Assembly (NCBI RefSeq): GCF_016808335.1
Contig: NC_053149.1
Location: 24,527,238 to 24,591,237, forward strand
DNA length: 64,000 nucleotides
DNA from: Panicum virgatum
Taxonomy: Eukaryota > Streptophyta > Magnoliopsida > Poales > Poaceae
Reading direction: 5' to 3'
The position numbers were made by a program, and so were the translations under genes. This document shows positions 9,731 through 21,100 of the stretch, piece by piece. Under the pieces are notes generated by a model. The model saw only the letters and a program-made list of their open reading frames with translations, did no database searches and was not told where the DNA came from. The first letter of the stretch is position 1. Each line of letters starts with the position of its first letter.

Positions 9731-11270
9731 GTTCACAAGTAATCCTTAGGATGCAAAAAAGAAAAAAGAAGTATACGAACCAAATGTATAACTATAAGAG
9801 TTGGAATGCACAGCACCAAAATCACCAGACTACAAGACAGTTTCACTTTCAGAACTGAAGCAATTCTGGCGATCAACCGAAAGCCAGCAATGCTTTTGCT
9901 AATGTTGGAACAATCAGAATACAATAGATTTAAAATCTGAGATACATCCTTACGTTAAATTAGGGAAGAAACCAATATGACATCTTAAAGAGCATTTTTA
10001 GAAATTTTTGTAATTGAAATTACACCGAGCAAGATTGACCACAGGCACTGAAACACCAATACCTGTCCATAAACAAATCTAAATACAGGGCGAAGGAAAA
10101 CAGTAGTTTGGACCATACTGCAATTTTTCATAGAGTATGGGTTGCTGGAGCTTGTTGAGCACGAGGATCCAATGATATCTTCTAGAGTCAAAAGGCAAAT
10201 TAATTATTATGACGTTGAACTGTCATGAAAGGCTTCTCATGCCCTACAAGAGAACCAAAGGTAAATATTAATGAATGGTCGAATCAAAGCAATGCATTAC
10301 CACCTATACATAATTACATTCTTTAACTAAGGTCCAATTCCCATGGAAAATTTAGAGTCAGGTTGAGAACGCCCATTTCCAATGTTATCAGTTCTCTAAG
10401 ATAGGGTGATAAGCACATAATTCTTTCCATTGCCTGGGTCAATTTGGATCTCCTCATCCCAATTGGCATCATCTGGTGCAAAAATTCTAGTGTCGCTATT
10501 TGCAGCAATGCTTTGTCTTATGTGCAAAAGTAAACCCCCAATTGCAAACCATAGTACTCAATTTAGTTGAAAGAGGGGACCCGAGTCAAACAATTGAATT
10601 ACCTTTCTTACTTCAAAGACATTGATTGGTGCCAAAAAAAAATTGTAAGAAAATTAGTCGTGTATCACTGGGAGTTGAGATTGAGTACAGCAACGGAGGG
10701 GAGGGGGTGCAAAGGGAGGACAAAAAGAAGCTAATGTGTAGAGCTTGAGTGGCAGGCTATGGTTCCGGCAAAGGGGGAGTGCTGCTGGTGACTAGCAATA
10801 ATGGCAAGTGGCTGGCACTTCTATTCTGCGAGGGAAGAATTTGAATTTTGGCCCAGTGAGCAGCATCATGGGCCAGTGTAGCAAGATGCAAAAAATCCTC
10901 TTTGAATAAAACTGATTCATATTGTTAATTAGTTAGTATTTTGTGCTACTAATCGCCGAGAGAAAAATCTTCATTTGGCTCGATTTAGCTATACTCAATT
11001 AAATTGACTGTTTATAAGGAGTTCCATATTTTTCATGTACACTCAGGATTTAGTTTCCAAATTATGCTCATTTCGTATCTATATTATTGTTTCAGAATTT
11101 GGATTCTGTTGATTGTTTTGTATTGGTTCATATCTTTAATAAAAATAGAAGGGGAGATGGTGAAAAAACTGAAAAGGTATACATGAAGATCACTAACTTT
11201 CATGCTTCAGATATTTGTCAACGTTATACTGTTATGAATTGTCATCTGATTTGTTCTGCTCTCACATGTT
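9731..11270. other. Degenerate, possibly exonic sequence; no intact gene
   Basis: Several minus-strand stretches look coding but are short and broken: about 10190-10060 (DSRRYHWILVLNKLQQPILY) and about 10500-10390 (TRIFAPDDANWDEEIQIDPG). They suggest the remains of one minus-strand gene, which I cannot name. The 10530-11270 part is AT-rich. Its last bases (TTGTTCTGCTCTCACATGTTGCAG) look like the end of an intron before the plus-strand SANT/ELM2 relic. Confidence 0.3.
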
Positions 11271-11274
11271 GCAG

Positions 11275-11984
11275 GCTTTCAAATCTTTCGGTGACAGTCA
11301 AACATCTTTCAAGGAATTTGTCTTAGCTCTGAAATCCATCGTTGGAACATAAGTTTTTGTGGAGGCAGTCGGGGTTGGTAAAGGTAGCATGATTTGACTG
11401 GATTTGTTACGGACCAATGTAAACCCAATCAAGCTCTCACTGTTCATAGCGACTTGCCTACAGGAAAAGACTGTTTTTCGCTTGGTTCAGAAGATATAAT
11501 TAAATTCTTAACTGGTGATTTCAGAAGTAAGACAAGATCAAACGACATTTTCTGGGAAGCTGTCTGGCCCTGTTTGTTTACAAAAGGCTGGTACTCAGAG
11601 TAGCCAAAGGATGTCAGCACAACTAAAAATTGTCTTGTATTTCTTATGCCTGGTATAAATAAGTTCTCGAGAAGTAAACTCACTAAAGGCACCCATTATT
11701 TTGATTCTGTGAGTGATGTCCTAAAAAAGGTGTCAGCTGATCCTGTACTTCTTGAATTTGAGGCTGATGGGGGTAGACCATGGTTTAACTGCTGAGAAAA
11801 ATGGCAGTATAACAGAAATGAAACTGAACCAAGACAGTCCTTTAGATGGATATCAGGAGTTTCCTAAGTTCACAATAATTGATACATGCTTAGTTGAAGG
11901 GGAAGAGCCCTTCAATGTGTGGGAGCTGAGAAACTTACCTGCAGATTCAAATATTAGTTTTGTCCTTTCACGCCATTCATCTAA
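11275..11984 (+). pseudogene. SANT/ELM2-type nuclear protein gene, left half
   Basis: After an acceptor-like CAG at 11272-11274, the sequence encodes parts of a conserved plant SANT/ELM2-family (chromatin-associated) protein: FKSFGDSQTSFKEFVLALKS, DIIKFLTGDFR, SNDIFWEAVWPCL, KNCLVFLMPGINKFSRSKLT and GTHYFDSVSDVLKKV. Stops or frameshifts occur near 11350, 11600 and 11790. The last frame reaches …SRHSSN and is cut by the TG of element A at 11985. The partner half resumes at 30922. The family call rests on remembered motifs (FLTGDFR…FWEAVWP) and is moderately secure. The gene was probably already decaying, since lesions are spread over both halves. Confidence 0.65.
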
Positions 11985-12372
11985 TGTTGTCGACGCATTC
12001 ATCGGCAAGCAGTACCGGCGGCGCAACAAGAAGCAACAACCAAGTGGCTAGGCTTGGGCGCAAGGTGCTGCTGTTACGGGAGTCTGTTTAGGAAGTTTGT
12101 TTTGGTTTGTTAGCAAGTTGTTAGCTGCTAGCCTGATCGGGACCTGATCTATAAAGGTCACCGCCTAGCATGTAATTGGAATCATCGAAGAATAAAGCTC
12201 TCCCATGTTGGGCGCGAGCTGGCTTCGGTCACGGCCGAGGAACCTGTCCTCGCCGGCGATGAAGACAGTCCGGCACCCGTCCACTCCTCGCGTTACGTCC
12301 TGCGTTCTCTTCCCCAGTCTCAACTGCTTCTACGCTCCCCTCTGCGTACTCCGCGTCGGCCTCGCCGTACTA
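11985..12372 (+). repeat. Element A 5' LTR
   Basis: It starts TGTTGTCGACGC and ends GCCGTACTA. It contains a TATA-like CTATAAAGG near 12150 and an AATAAA near 12191. It pairs with 30535-30916. Confidence 0.9.
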
Positions 12373-12375
12373 AAT

Positions 12376-12388
12376 TGGTATCAGAGAC
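12376..12388 (+). other. Element A primer-binding site
   Basis: TGGTATCAGAGAC lies 3 bp after the 5' LTR and is complementary to the 3' end of initiator methionine tRNA, as is usual in plant Ty3 elements. Confidence 0.85.
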
Positions 12389-12409
12389 CAGCACGGTGCA
12401 TCGCCCGCC

Positions 12410-13090
12410 ATGGCCGGCACCGGAGATCCTGACGGCGATCGCTTGGCCTCCGTGGACGGCAAACTGGATCGCCTCCTCGCCCAGATGACCACGATGAACA
12501 ACCGCCTTGATGCCCACGACCGTCGCAGCGCCCGCACCGAGAAGTTCCAGCAAGGCGATCAAGACGACGAGAAGGATGACGGCCTCCGCTCGCCCAAACG
12601 TACCCACAATCAGCGCCGCGGCAGCGGCGGTGGCGGCGATGGCGACGACGGCAGCAGCGGCAACGACTCGGACGCCGGCGGCGGCTTTCGTCGGGGTCGT
12701 CACAGTCGCCGTGATGACGACTGGCGGCGTCCACCCCAACCCAAGCTCACCTTCCCACACTTCAACGGCGAGACGGACCCGTTGCCGTGGATCAACAAGT
12801 GTGAGCACTTCTTCCAGGGGTACCGCACCATAGAGGAGGAGAAGGTCTGGACCGCGTCGCTGCACCTCGACGGTGTGGCGGCCGAGTGGTACTTCCAACT
12901 GGAGCGTGACGTCGGCGTGACGTCCTGGGCGCGGTTCGTGGAGTACGTCAACCTCCGGTTCAGGCCGCCCATCCGCTCCAACTCCCTCGGCGAGCTGACG
13001 AGCCTCCGCCGCTCTGGCTCGGTCGAGGAGTACCAGCGCCGCTTCCTTGCCCTACTGTGCCGCTGTACTGATCTAACCATGCAACACTAG
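12410..13090 (+). pseudogene. Element A gag
   Basis: Starts at ATG 12410 (MAGTGDPDGDRLASVDG). The retrotrans_gag-like core includes KLTFPHFNGETDPLPWINKC, AAEWYFQLERDV and EEYQRRFLALLCRC. An in-frame TAG at 13088-13090 ends it; the same frame continues at once with IDRFTTGLGQPLSSDVELQ, so the stop is a single nonsense mutation in a gag-pol fusion ORF. Confidence 0.85.
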
Positions 13091-14673
13091 ATCGATCGGT
13101 TCACTACAGGCCTAGGTCAACCACTCTCCTCCGACGTCGAATTGCAGCGGCCCAACAATCTCCAGATGGCCATGAGCCTGGCACGCGCGTACGAGCGCCG
13201 AGGCCACGAGGCAGCCGCGGCCGGGGTCCCTCGCACGTCGGCCCGGACACGGACGCCGTCTGGCCCTGGCCACCACGCACTGGCGCTTCCCGCGCCCGGG
13301 GGCGCAGCCAAGATTGATGACCCGCCGAGTCCGCGGTTCCGCCGCCTCTCGCCGGAGGAGATCGCCGAGAAGCGGGCGAGCGGGCAGTGCTACTTCTGCC
13401 CTGAGAAATTCACCAAGGACCACAAATGCGCTGCCAAAGGCATGTTCCTCTTGGAGATCTCTGACGAGGAGGCGCCTGCTAGCGCTGATGCCGACCTGGG
13501 CGTCTCGCTCGCTGCTCTCACGGGCATCGCGACGCCGCCCTACGCCCAGTTCACCATGAAGCTCCGGGTTCGCGTCTGCGGCATCGATCTGGTCGCTCTC
13601 GTCGACACCGGCTCTACGCACACCTTCATCCACGACGAGGTGGCCCACCGCCTGGGGCTCGCCGTAACCCGGCGACCGGGGTTGACGGTCAAAGTCGCCA
13701 ACGGCGACCGTGTGCCAAGCCAGGGTGTCTGTCGAGCGACGCCGGTGGACATTGACGGCGTCCCCTTCGACGTCGACTGCTACACACTCGCGCTGTATAG
13801 CTTCGATGTTATCTTGGGCGTTCAGTGGCTCCGTACCCTCGGTCCGATCACGTGGGACCTCAACAAGCTCACCATGGCCATCTGGCGGGATGGCCGCAGC
13901 ATCGTGTGGCGCGGCGTGGGCAGCCCCAGCCCCTGCGTCAACGCCCTGGCGAACCCGCGCGACGTCCTCGACAGCTTGCTCGCCCAGTACGCCGACGTGT
14001 TCGCCATGCCGCGGGGCCTTCCGCCGCAGCACCGCCACGACCATCGGGTACATCTCCTGCCGGGCACGGCGCCGATTGCCGTCCGGCCGTACCGCTACCC
14101 CCAGCTCCTCAAGGATGAGCTGGAGCGCCAGTGCGAGGACATGCTCGCCCAGGGGATCATCCGGGAGTCCACGTCGCCATTCTCCTCCCCGGTGCTCCTC
14201 ATCAAGAAGCCGGACGAGACGTGGCGTTTCTGTGTCGATTACCGCGCTCTCAACGAGCGCACGGTAAAAGACAAGTTCCCTATCCCGGTCAGTGACGAGC
14301 TCTTCGACGAGCTCCAGGGGGCGAGGTTCTTCAGCAAGATCGACTTGCGCAGTGGATACTTCCAGGTGCGAATGCACCCCGCCGACGTCGAGAAGACAGC
14401 CTTCCGCACCCACCATGGCCACTTCGAGTTCTTGGTCATGGCGTTCGGCCTGACGAACGTGCCATCCACCTTCCAAGCATTGATGAATGACATCCTCAAG
14501 CCCTTTCTCCGCCGCTTTGTACTCGTGTTTTTTGATGACATATTGATTTATAGTGCATCGTGGGCGGAACATTTGCAGCTTGTCAAGGCGGTGCTCCAAC
14601 AGCTCCGAGCGCACCAGCTGTTCGCGAAGCAATCAAAGTGCTCCTTTGGTGCAGAGTCGGTAGCCTACCTGGG
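13091..14673 (+). pseudogene. Element A pol, first part: zinc-binding segment, protease, most of RT
   Basis: It continues the gag frame. A Cys/His cluster (CYFCPEKFTKDHKC) stands in for the usual knuckle. The aspartic protease shows LVDTGSTHTFIHDE at about 13600. RT begins near 14060 (RPYRYPQLLKDELER), with [14 protein letters not shown] and the catalytic [10 protein letters not shown] at about 14525. The frame is cut at …ESVAYLG by element B at 14674 and resumes at 28496. Confidence 0.9.
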
Positions 14674-17600
14674 TGAAGCGTCCCCTCATAAGAGAAGACT
14701 TAAATGTGATACAAAACACCAGTCCCAGGAGGCTGATGCCACATTTATTACATCAGATGGTTCAAAACCGTACAAACCTTGGAGGACACTCGATACAGAT
14801 GATAATAATAATTAACCAGGCTACGACATAACACCAGACCGCGAACCACATAGGGTCTACCACGGGCTCAGAGTACTGCGACAGCGGAAGCATCTCGACA
14901 GGGCCGGTTCCACAGGCAAGGTTGGGTGCAGAACGATAACCCTACTCAGCGTCGTCTGGCACGAAGTCTGGGTCTTCTTCTGTAAAAAGTAAGAATGTGG
15001 TGAGTACGAACGTACTCAGCAAGTCCAACCACACCCACGGAGGGGGTTATATCAGAATAATATGCAAGGGTAAATCAAGGATAAGGTTACGGTTTAATTT
15101 GCAGAAAATCGATATTTTATGCAGGGGTTTATTTTAACAGAAAACCTTTTTGAAAATCAGATTTTGCAGTAACCCGGAGTTCAAGTTTTAAACTGCTACC
15201 GGACTCCCCGTCCGTCGTAGCACACGGCACAACTGCCGGACACATTTCCAAAACAACTCACGCTAACCCATCCCAAAGTAAACACTAGTGGTGAGACCAC
15301 ACCGTAACTCGCCCAATACCGTGGGCACAGCTATTCGAATAGCTTTTGACTCTGCAGAGGTGTGCAACTTTACCCACAAGTAGGATACCACAACTCGAAC
15401 ACCGTCGTGTCGGTGTAGATTCCAACATAGCCATTACCCACCATAGCTAAGCCTGACTAGCCATCACGGGATGCACCAAGGGGTCATCGACCATTCACTT
15501 AGGTATAACCGGGCATAAGTCACTCTGGGCTTATCCCTTCTCCTTAGTCACCCGTTGCTCTCAGCTCTCCTGATGGCTATCACACCAACTAGTGGGATTT
15601 ATGCTACGCCGTTGCCCATACAACGGTCGAGTGGTTTGCACGATAGTGGAGTTAGGTGAGATGACAGACCAACTCGGTCCTTAGACGCGACAAGATGGAT
15701 ATCTCCCTTCTTTGCCCAGCCACACAGGCATAAGCACACCAATCGGCAAATCACACAGAAATGCCGTCCATCTCGCTCATACTCATCTTTCGAAAATCCA
15801 CATTTTATCCCTTCCCACACGCACACATTTTCTTTATAAATCAAATAGTATTATGAGTAAAGTCCTAAGCATTCTAATATCGATTAACGTCCAAACAAAA
15901 TCAGACATTAATCTAGGTGGTCAAGGAATGGTCATCACAAATCAAGGGGTGGCTATCCAACCGTGTTTTCATGCAAGTAAAACATATGTAATTTATAAAA
16001 CAGGCCATTGGGTTGTGTTTATAAAAACTAGGACAGAAACATGCATCAAAGGATGGGATTGAACTTGCCGTCTTCGTAGCCTTCGGGGAGGTCCTGTCCT
16101 TCGGGCTCGGGGTCGCGGAACTGGTCTTCGTTCTCCTGCTCACAGTACGGCTCGTTGACGGGCTCTCCTTCGGTCACTCCGTGGTCTACAGCGCACACAA
16201 ACAAGCACACAATCAAAATAAAGATTTGTCGTCGAGCTCGAAACGGGGACACATGAAATATAGGGCATGAAGTGATATTTTTGGGTGTGCTTCTAATGGC
16301 ATGGTCAAAACTACATTAAGAGAGACGTGGTAAAGTTTTGGGTAGATCCGAGGTCGTTAGGTGCATGAAATGATATGTTAAGGAGGTGTTTAAGGGCTAA
16401 ACCGTGGTTCAAGAAGAGATGAAAATAGGATGAATGGATAGTATATGATTTTATAGGAATTTAGAACGAAGAATAAGATGAATCGGAGTTAAATTAATTG
16501 AGGCATGGCTGTATAAAGTTTGGACGCTAATTAATTCCGAAAATTAACTTAACATAAAGGAGGAGTGCTTCTCGGCTTAATGCACCAGGGAAGCACGTGG
16601 CTTAAGCTTGTTGTTTTTTTTTCTTTGTTTTTCCTGGGCCGGGTGTACAACGGGACAGCAAGGCCCATAGGCCTTAATTAGTTCACGGGAAGGGATATAC
16701 ATGGAGGGAGGGGTCACGGCTTCATGGAACGGTACAGGGACATCGTCCCTGTCCTCAGCGCCGCCATGGGCACGAGCTCTCTGAGCTCCACCTAAACGGC
16801 GCTTCCGGCCTCTATTCACAAAGCCGAGGGCATGGGGAGGTAGAGGAGGGTGAGGGGGTTCCACTTTGGTGGCTCCGGTCATGGGTGAGCGGGTGGAAGG
16901 TGGTCGGCCACGGGCGGCCATGGATGGCGGCCTGCGAGCTCGTGGGGAGCTCACTGGTGGAATGGAGAAGGGAGGCTGTGGGTTGGGGATGGTCTAGCAG
17001 GGTGTGGAGGTGCTTACCTCAAGAGGAATTGAACCAAGGTGGCCTGGTTGGAGAGATCAAGAGATCGACGAAGAGTCTGTGGCTCTGCTCGTGGAGAAAA
17101 CAGAGGAGCGAGGAAGAAGGTGAGCAGGACGGCTTTGGCGAGCTCGGGATGGCGATGGAGGGCGGTTTGGGGTGCCTTTTATAGGCGGAGAAGTCGAGCT
17201 CGGCCGGTGGTGGCTTGGCGGGATGCGGGCGGAGGTCAGCTCGGCGCTGTGCGCGCGTCCACGGCGGCGGGGGTGCGCACGGCGAGACGACGTGACACCT
17301 CGGACAGGCGGCGACCCGGTGCAGGTGGTGCTGTGCCGAGGTCGCCGGCGCTGTGCGGCGTCAACGGTGGTCGGCCCGTGTCGCGACGTACCGTGGGCGT
17401 GTGGGCGGAGCAGGGAGCGCGCGCGGCGGTGGTGGCGCACGGAGCCGGCGTCGTGCGTGGGGAAGGCGAGGGTGAGCCGGGCCGGGCGCGGTGTGCGGGT
17501 AGGCTCGGCGTGACAGTGCGCGCGGGCGGGTCGTGTCGCGGCGCGCAGCTCGCGCGCGAGCAGGGGGTCGCGGCGGTGTGTGCGTGCACGGGGCAGGAGC

Positions 17601-18112
17601 GCGCGCGGGAGGAGGAGGAAGGCCGGGCCGGCGAGCTGGGGCCTGCGTGCGCGGCCGGAGCGGGGTGCGCGCAGGAGCGGGGTCCAAGGGAGGCGTGCTC
17701 GGGTGGAGAGCATGGTCGGGTGGAGCAGGAGGCGACGGGGCCGGCCAAGCGCGCGGGGAGGGAGAGAGGAGAGGAAAGAGAGAGGAAAAAGGGGGAAAAA
17801 AAGAAAAGAAAAAGAAAAAGGAAAATGGAGAGAGAGAAAGAGAGAAAGAGAGAAAGAGAGAGCGGGATTCGCGGCGTCACCGACGCTCGGTCGGCCACGC
17901 GCGGCGCCTGGGCGCGCGCGAGCGCGACGCGCAGGTCGAGGGGAAACAGGGTGCTGGATACGGGTGTCGGGTCTTTGGGGAATCGGGAGTCCCGGCGGAA
18001 CAGGGAGGATTCCGGAAAACTGGGGTTAGGGTTTCAAGGAGGGATCTTGAGCTCAACGACGAAGCAAAATTTTAGCGCACGATTTATTTTAGGTAATTTT
18101 CGGGATGTTACA
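14674..18112 (-). repeat. Element B 3' LTR (left copy)
   Basis: On the minus strand it runs TGTAACATCCCG … GGGGACGCTTCA. It matches 25087-28495 nearly throughout. A longer (GA)n/(GAAA)n tract at about 17780-17862 explains most of the 30-bp excess. The leftward TATA box (CCTATAAAAGGC) is at about 17174-17185. The last 25 codons of gag-pol lie inside this LTR. Confidence 0.95.
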
Positions 18113-21100
18113 AACCTACCCCACTTAAAATGAATCTCGTCCTCGAGATTCGACTGGTTCCTAAACAGGTGGGGAAATTCCTTCTTCAGAGCATCTTCGC
18201 GTTCCCACGTAGCTTCTTTTACTCCGTGTCTGCTCCACTGAACTCTGCAAATTCGTACTTCAGAGTTTCTGGTCCTCCTGGCGACGGTGTCTAGAATCTT
18301 GACCGGTATTTCCTGATATCGCAGGTCTGACTGCAGATCTATCGTTTCTACTGGCACATGCACTGCCTCGGGTACCCTCAAACACCTTCTTAATTGCGAG
18401 ACATGAAACACTGGGTGTATATCCGACATTTCTTCTGGTAGCTCCAAACGGTATGCTACTGCTCCAATTTTCTTCAGAACTCGGTATGGTCCAATATACC
18501 GAGGGGCCAATTTTCCTTGTACCTGAAATCTTCGGGTCCCTCGAATGGGTGATACCTTGAGATACGCGAAATCTCCTGGGTTGAAACTTATTTCCCGTCT
18601 TTTCTTGTCCGCATAGCTCTTTTGTCGGGACTGGGCTGCTTTTAGCTTTTCTCGAATCTCGGCGACTCTTTCCTCTGCTTCCTTTATGAGTGCGGGGCCG
18701 ACTAGGGCACGTTCTCCAACTTCTGACCACATCAGGGGGGTTCTGCATTTTCTTCCGTAGAGAGCTTCAAACGGTGACATGCCCAAACTTGCTTGGTACC
18801 CGTTGTTGTATGAGAACTCGGCATACGGTAAGCTTTGTTCCCAATCTTTGCCATAAGTGAGAACACACGCTCTCAGCATATCTTCCATAATCTGATTCAC
18901 CCTTTCCGTCTGACCATCCGTCTGCGGATGATAAGCGGAACTAAAGTCCAGCTTGGTGCCCATGGCTTTATGCAAACTCTTCCAAAATCTTGAGGTGAAC
19001 TGGGTCCCTCTATCTGAAACGATTCGGCTGGGCACACCATGCAATTTCACTATGTTCTCTATATAGAGCTTAGCTAGCTTCTCCCCGTCATAGTTGGTCC
19101 GTACGGGTATGAAGTGAGCTGATTTAGTAAGGCGATCCACTATTACCCATATGGAGTCATGTCCTTTCTGGGTTCTGGGCAAGCCCACTACAAAATCCAT
19201 TCCTACTTCATCCCATTTCCAAACCGGAATGGGTAGGGGTTGCAACAATCCTGCCGGCATCTGGTGTTCAGCTTTAATTCTTTGGCAAGTATCGCAATGG
19301 GCGACGAATCGTGCAATATCTGCCTTCATCCCATTCCACCAATATTTCTGTTTTAAGTCCATATACATTTTGGTGGATCCTGGGTGGATGGAGTAGGCTG
19401 AGTTGTGGGCTTCATCCATGATTATCTGCCTGAAATCTCCTTTCTGGGGCACACAAATTCTGTCTTTATACCACAACGTTCCCTTATTATCAACTCGAAA
19501 GTCTGGGGCCTTATTTTCTCCGGTTTGCCTCCGGATTTCCATCAGCCCCTTGTCCGATTTTTGGGCTTTCCTGATTCTTTCTTCTAGAGTGGATTGAACG
19601 TTCAGCACTTGGCTGGAACCTCGAGGGACAATGTGCACATTTAATCGTGTCATTTCCTCTCGTAAATGGTCATTCTTGGGCCCGTAGGATTTCCGACTTA
19701 GGGCATCGGCTACTACATTGGCTTTACCTGGGTGATAATGAATTTCCAAATTATAATCTTTGACTAATTCCAGGCATCTTCTCTGCCTCAGGTTTAGGTC
19801 TGATTGGGTGAAGATATACTTCAGACTTTTATGATCGGTAAAGATTTCGCACTTATTTCCAATCAAATAGTGCCTCCAGATCTTAAGTGCGTGCACTACG
19901 GCTGCAAGCTCCAAATCATGAGTCGGGTAATTTTGCTCATGAGTCCTGAGCTGACGGGAAGCATATGCAACGACTTTCCCATCTTGCATCAGCACACAAC
20001 CCAATCCTTGTCGGGACGCATCACAATAGATGACAAAATCCCGATGAATATCCGGCAGGGTTAGCACTGGGGCTGTCGTCAATCTTCGCTTCAACTCCTG
20101 GAAACTTCTTTCACACGACTCCGTCCAAGTGAATTTCTTCTCTTTCTTGAGCAGCTCTGTCATGGGCCGGGCTATCTTAGAAAATCCCTCAATAAATCTC
20201 CGATAGTACCCAGCTAATCCGAGGAAACTCCTGATCTCACTGACATTGGTTGGTTGCTGCCAGTTGGATACTGCTTCGACCTTCTCGGGGTCTACTGCCA
20301 CTCCTTCTGCGGTCAAAATATGACCAAGGAAGGCTACTTTCTCCAGCCAGAACTCGCACTTGCTGAATTTGGCGTATAACCTATGCATTCTCAGCTTCTC
20401 TAGAACTACCCTCAGGTGTTGCTCGTGCTCCTGAATACTCTTTGAGTAAATAAGTATGTCGTCAATGAAGACTACGACAAACTTATCTAGCTCGTCCATA
20501 AACACTTTGCTCATGAGGTTCATGAAATAGGCCGGTGCATTTGTCAGTCCGAAAGACATCACTGTGAACTCAAACTGTCCGTATCGGGTGACAAAGGCTG
20601 TCTTCAGGATGTCGCTTTCCCTAATCTTGAGCTGAAAATATCCGGACCTTAGGTCAATCTTGGAAAAGTACTTGGCTCCTTTTAACTGATCAAAGAGATC
20701 ATCGATCCTGGGAAGGGGGTACTTATTTTTGATAGTGACTTCGTTTAGTGCCCGGTAGTCTACACACAACCTCATACTTCCGTCCTTCTTCTTGACGAAT
20801 AGAACCGGGGCTCCCCAAGGTGACGAACTTGGCCTGATAAAGCCAATCCGTTGTAGTTCCTCTAGTTGTTTCTTTAATTCTGCCAACTCGGAGGCTGCCA
20901 TCCTATACGGTCTCTTGGCTATGGGGGCGGTTCCAGGAACAAGATCAATGACAAATTCTACGTTCCTATCTGGTGGCATACCGGGAAGTTCTTCGGGAAA
21001 GACATCGGGGTACTCATTCACTACAGGGACTTCATCCAAGTTCTTGGCTTCCATACTGAATATCATCGGGTTTGCTCCGCTTTCCCGGGTGTGACAGGTC

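Noticed and set aside
13112..14632. 506-codon open frame on the minus strand
   Set aside because: Exactly antisense to element A pol, GC-rich, with no domain-like composition. The plus strand has clear protease and RT motifs, so this is a shadow.
16046..16252. Signal-peptide-like 68-codon frame in element B LTR
   Set aside because: The frame has no ATG (opens at GTG) and its hydrophobic part is the T-rich tract before an acceptor-like AG; better read as intron end plus exon-like segment.
17039..18133. Long Arg/Gly- and Pro/Ala-rich open frames on both strands in element B LTRs (also 27453-28537)
   Set aside because: U3 is about 75% GC; several frames are open at once and the products are low complexity. 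The microsatellite length change shifts frames between copies.
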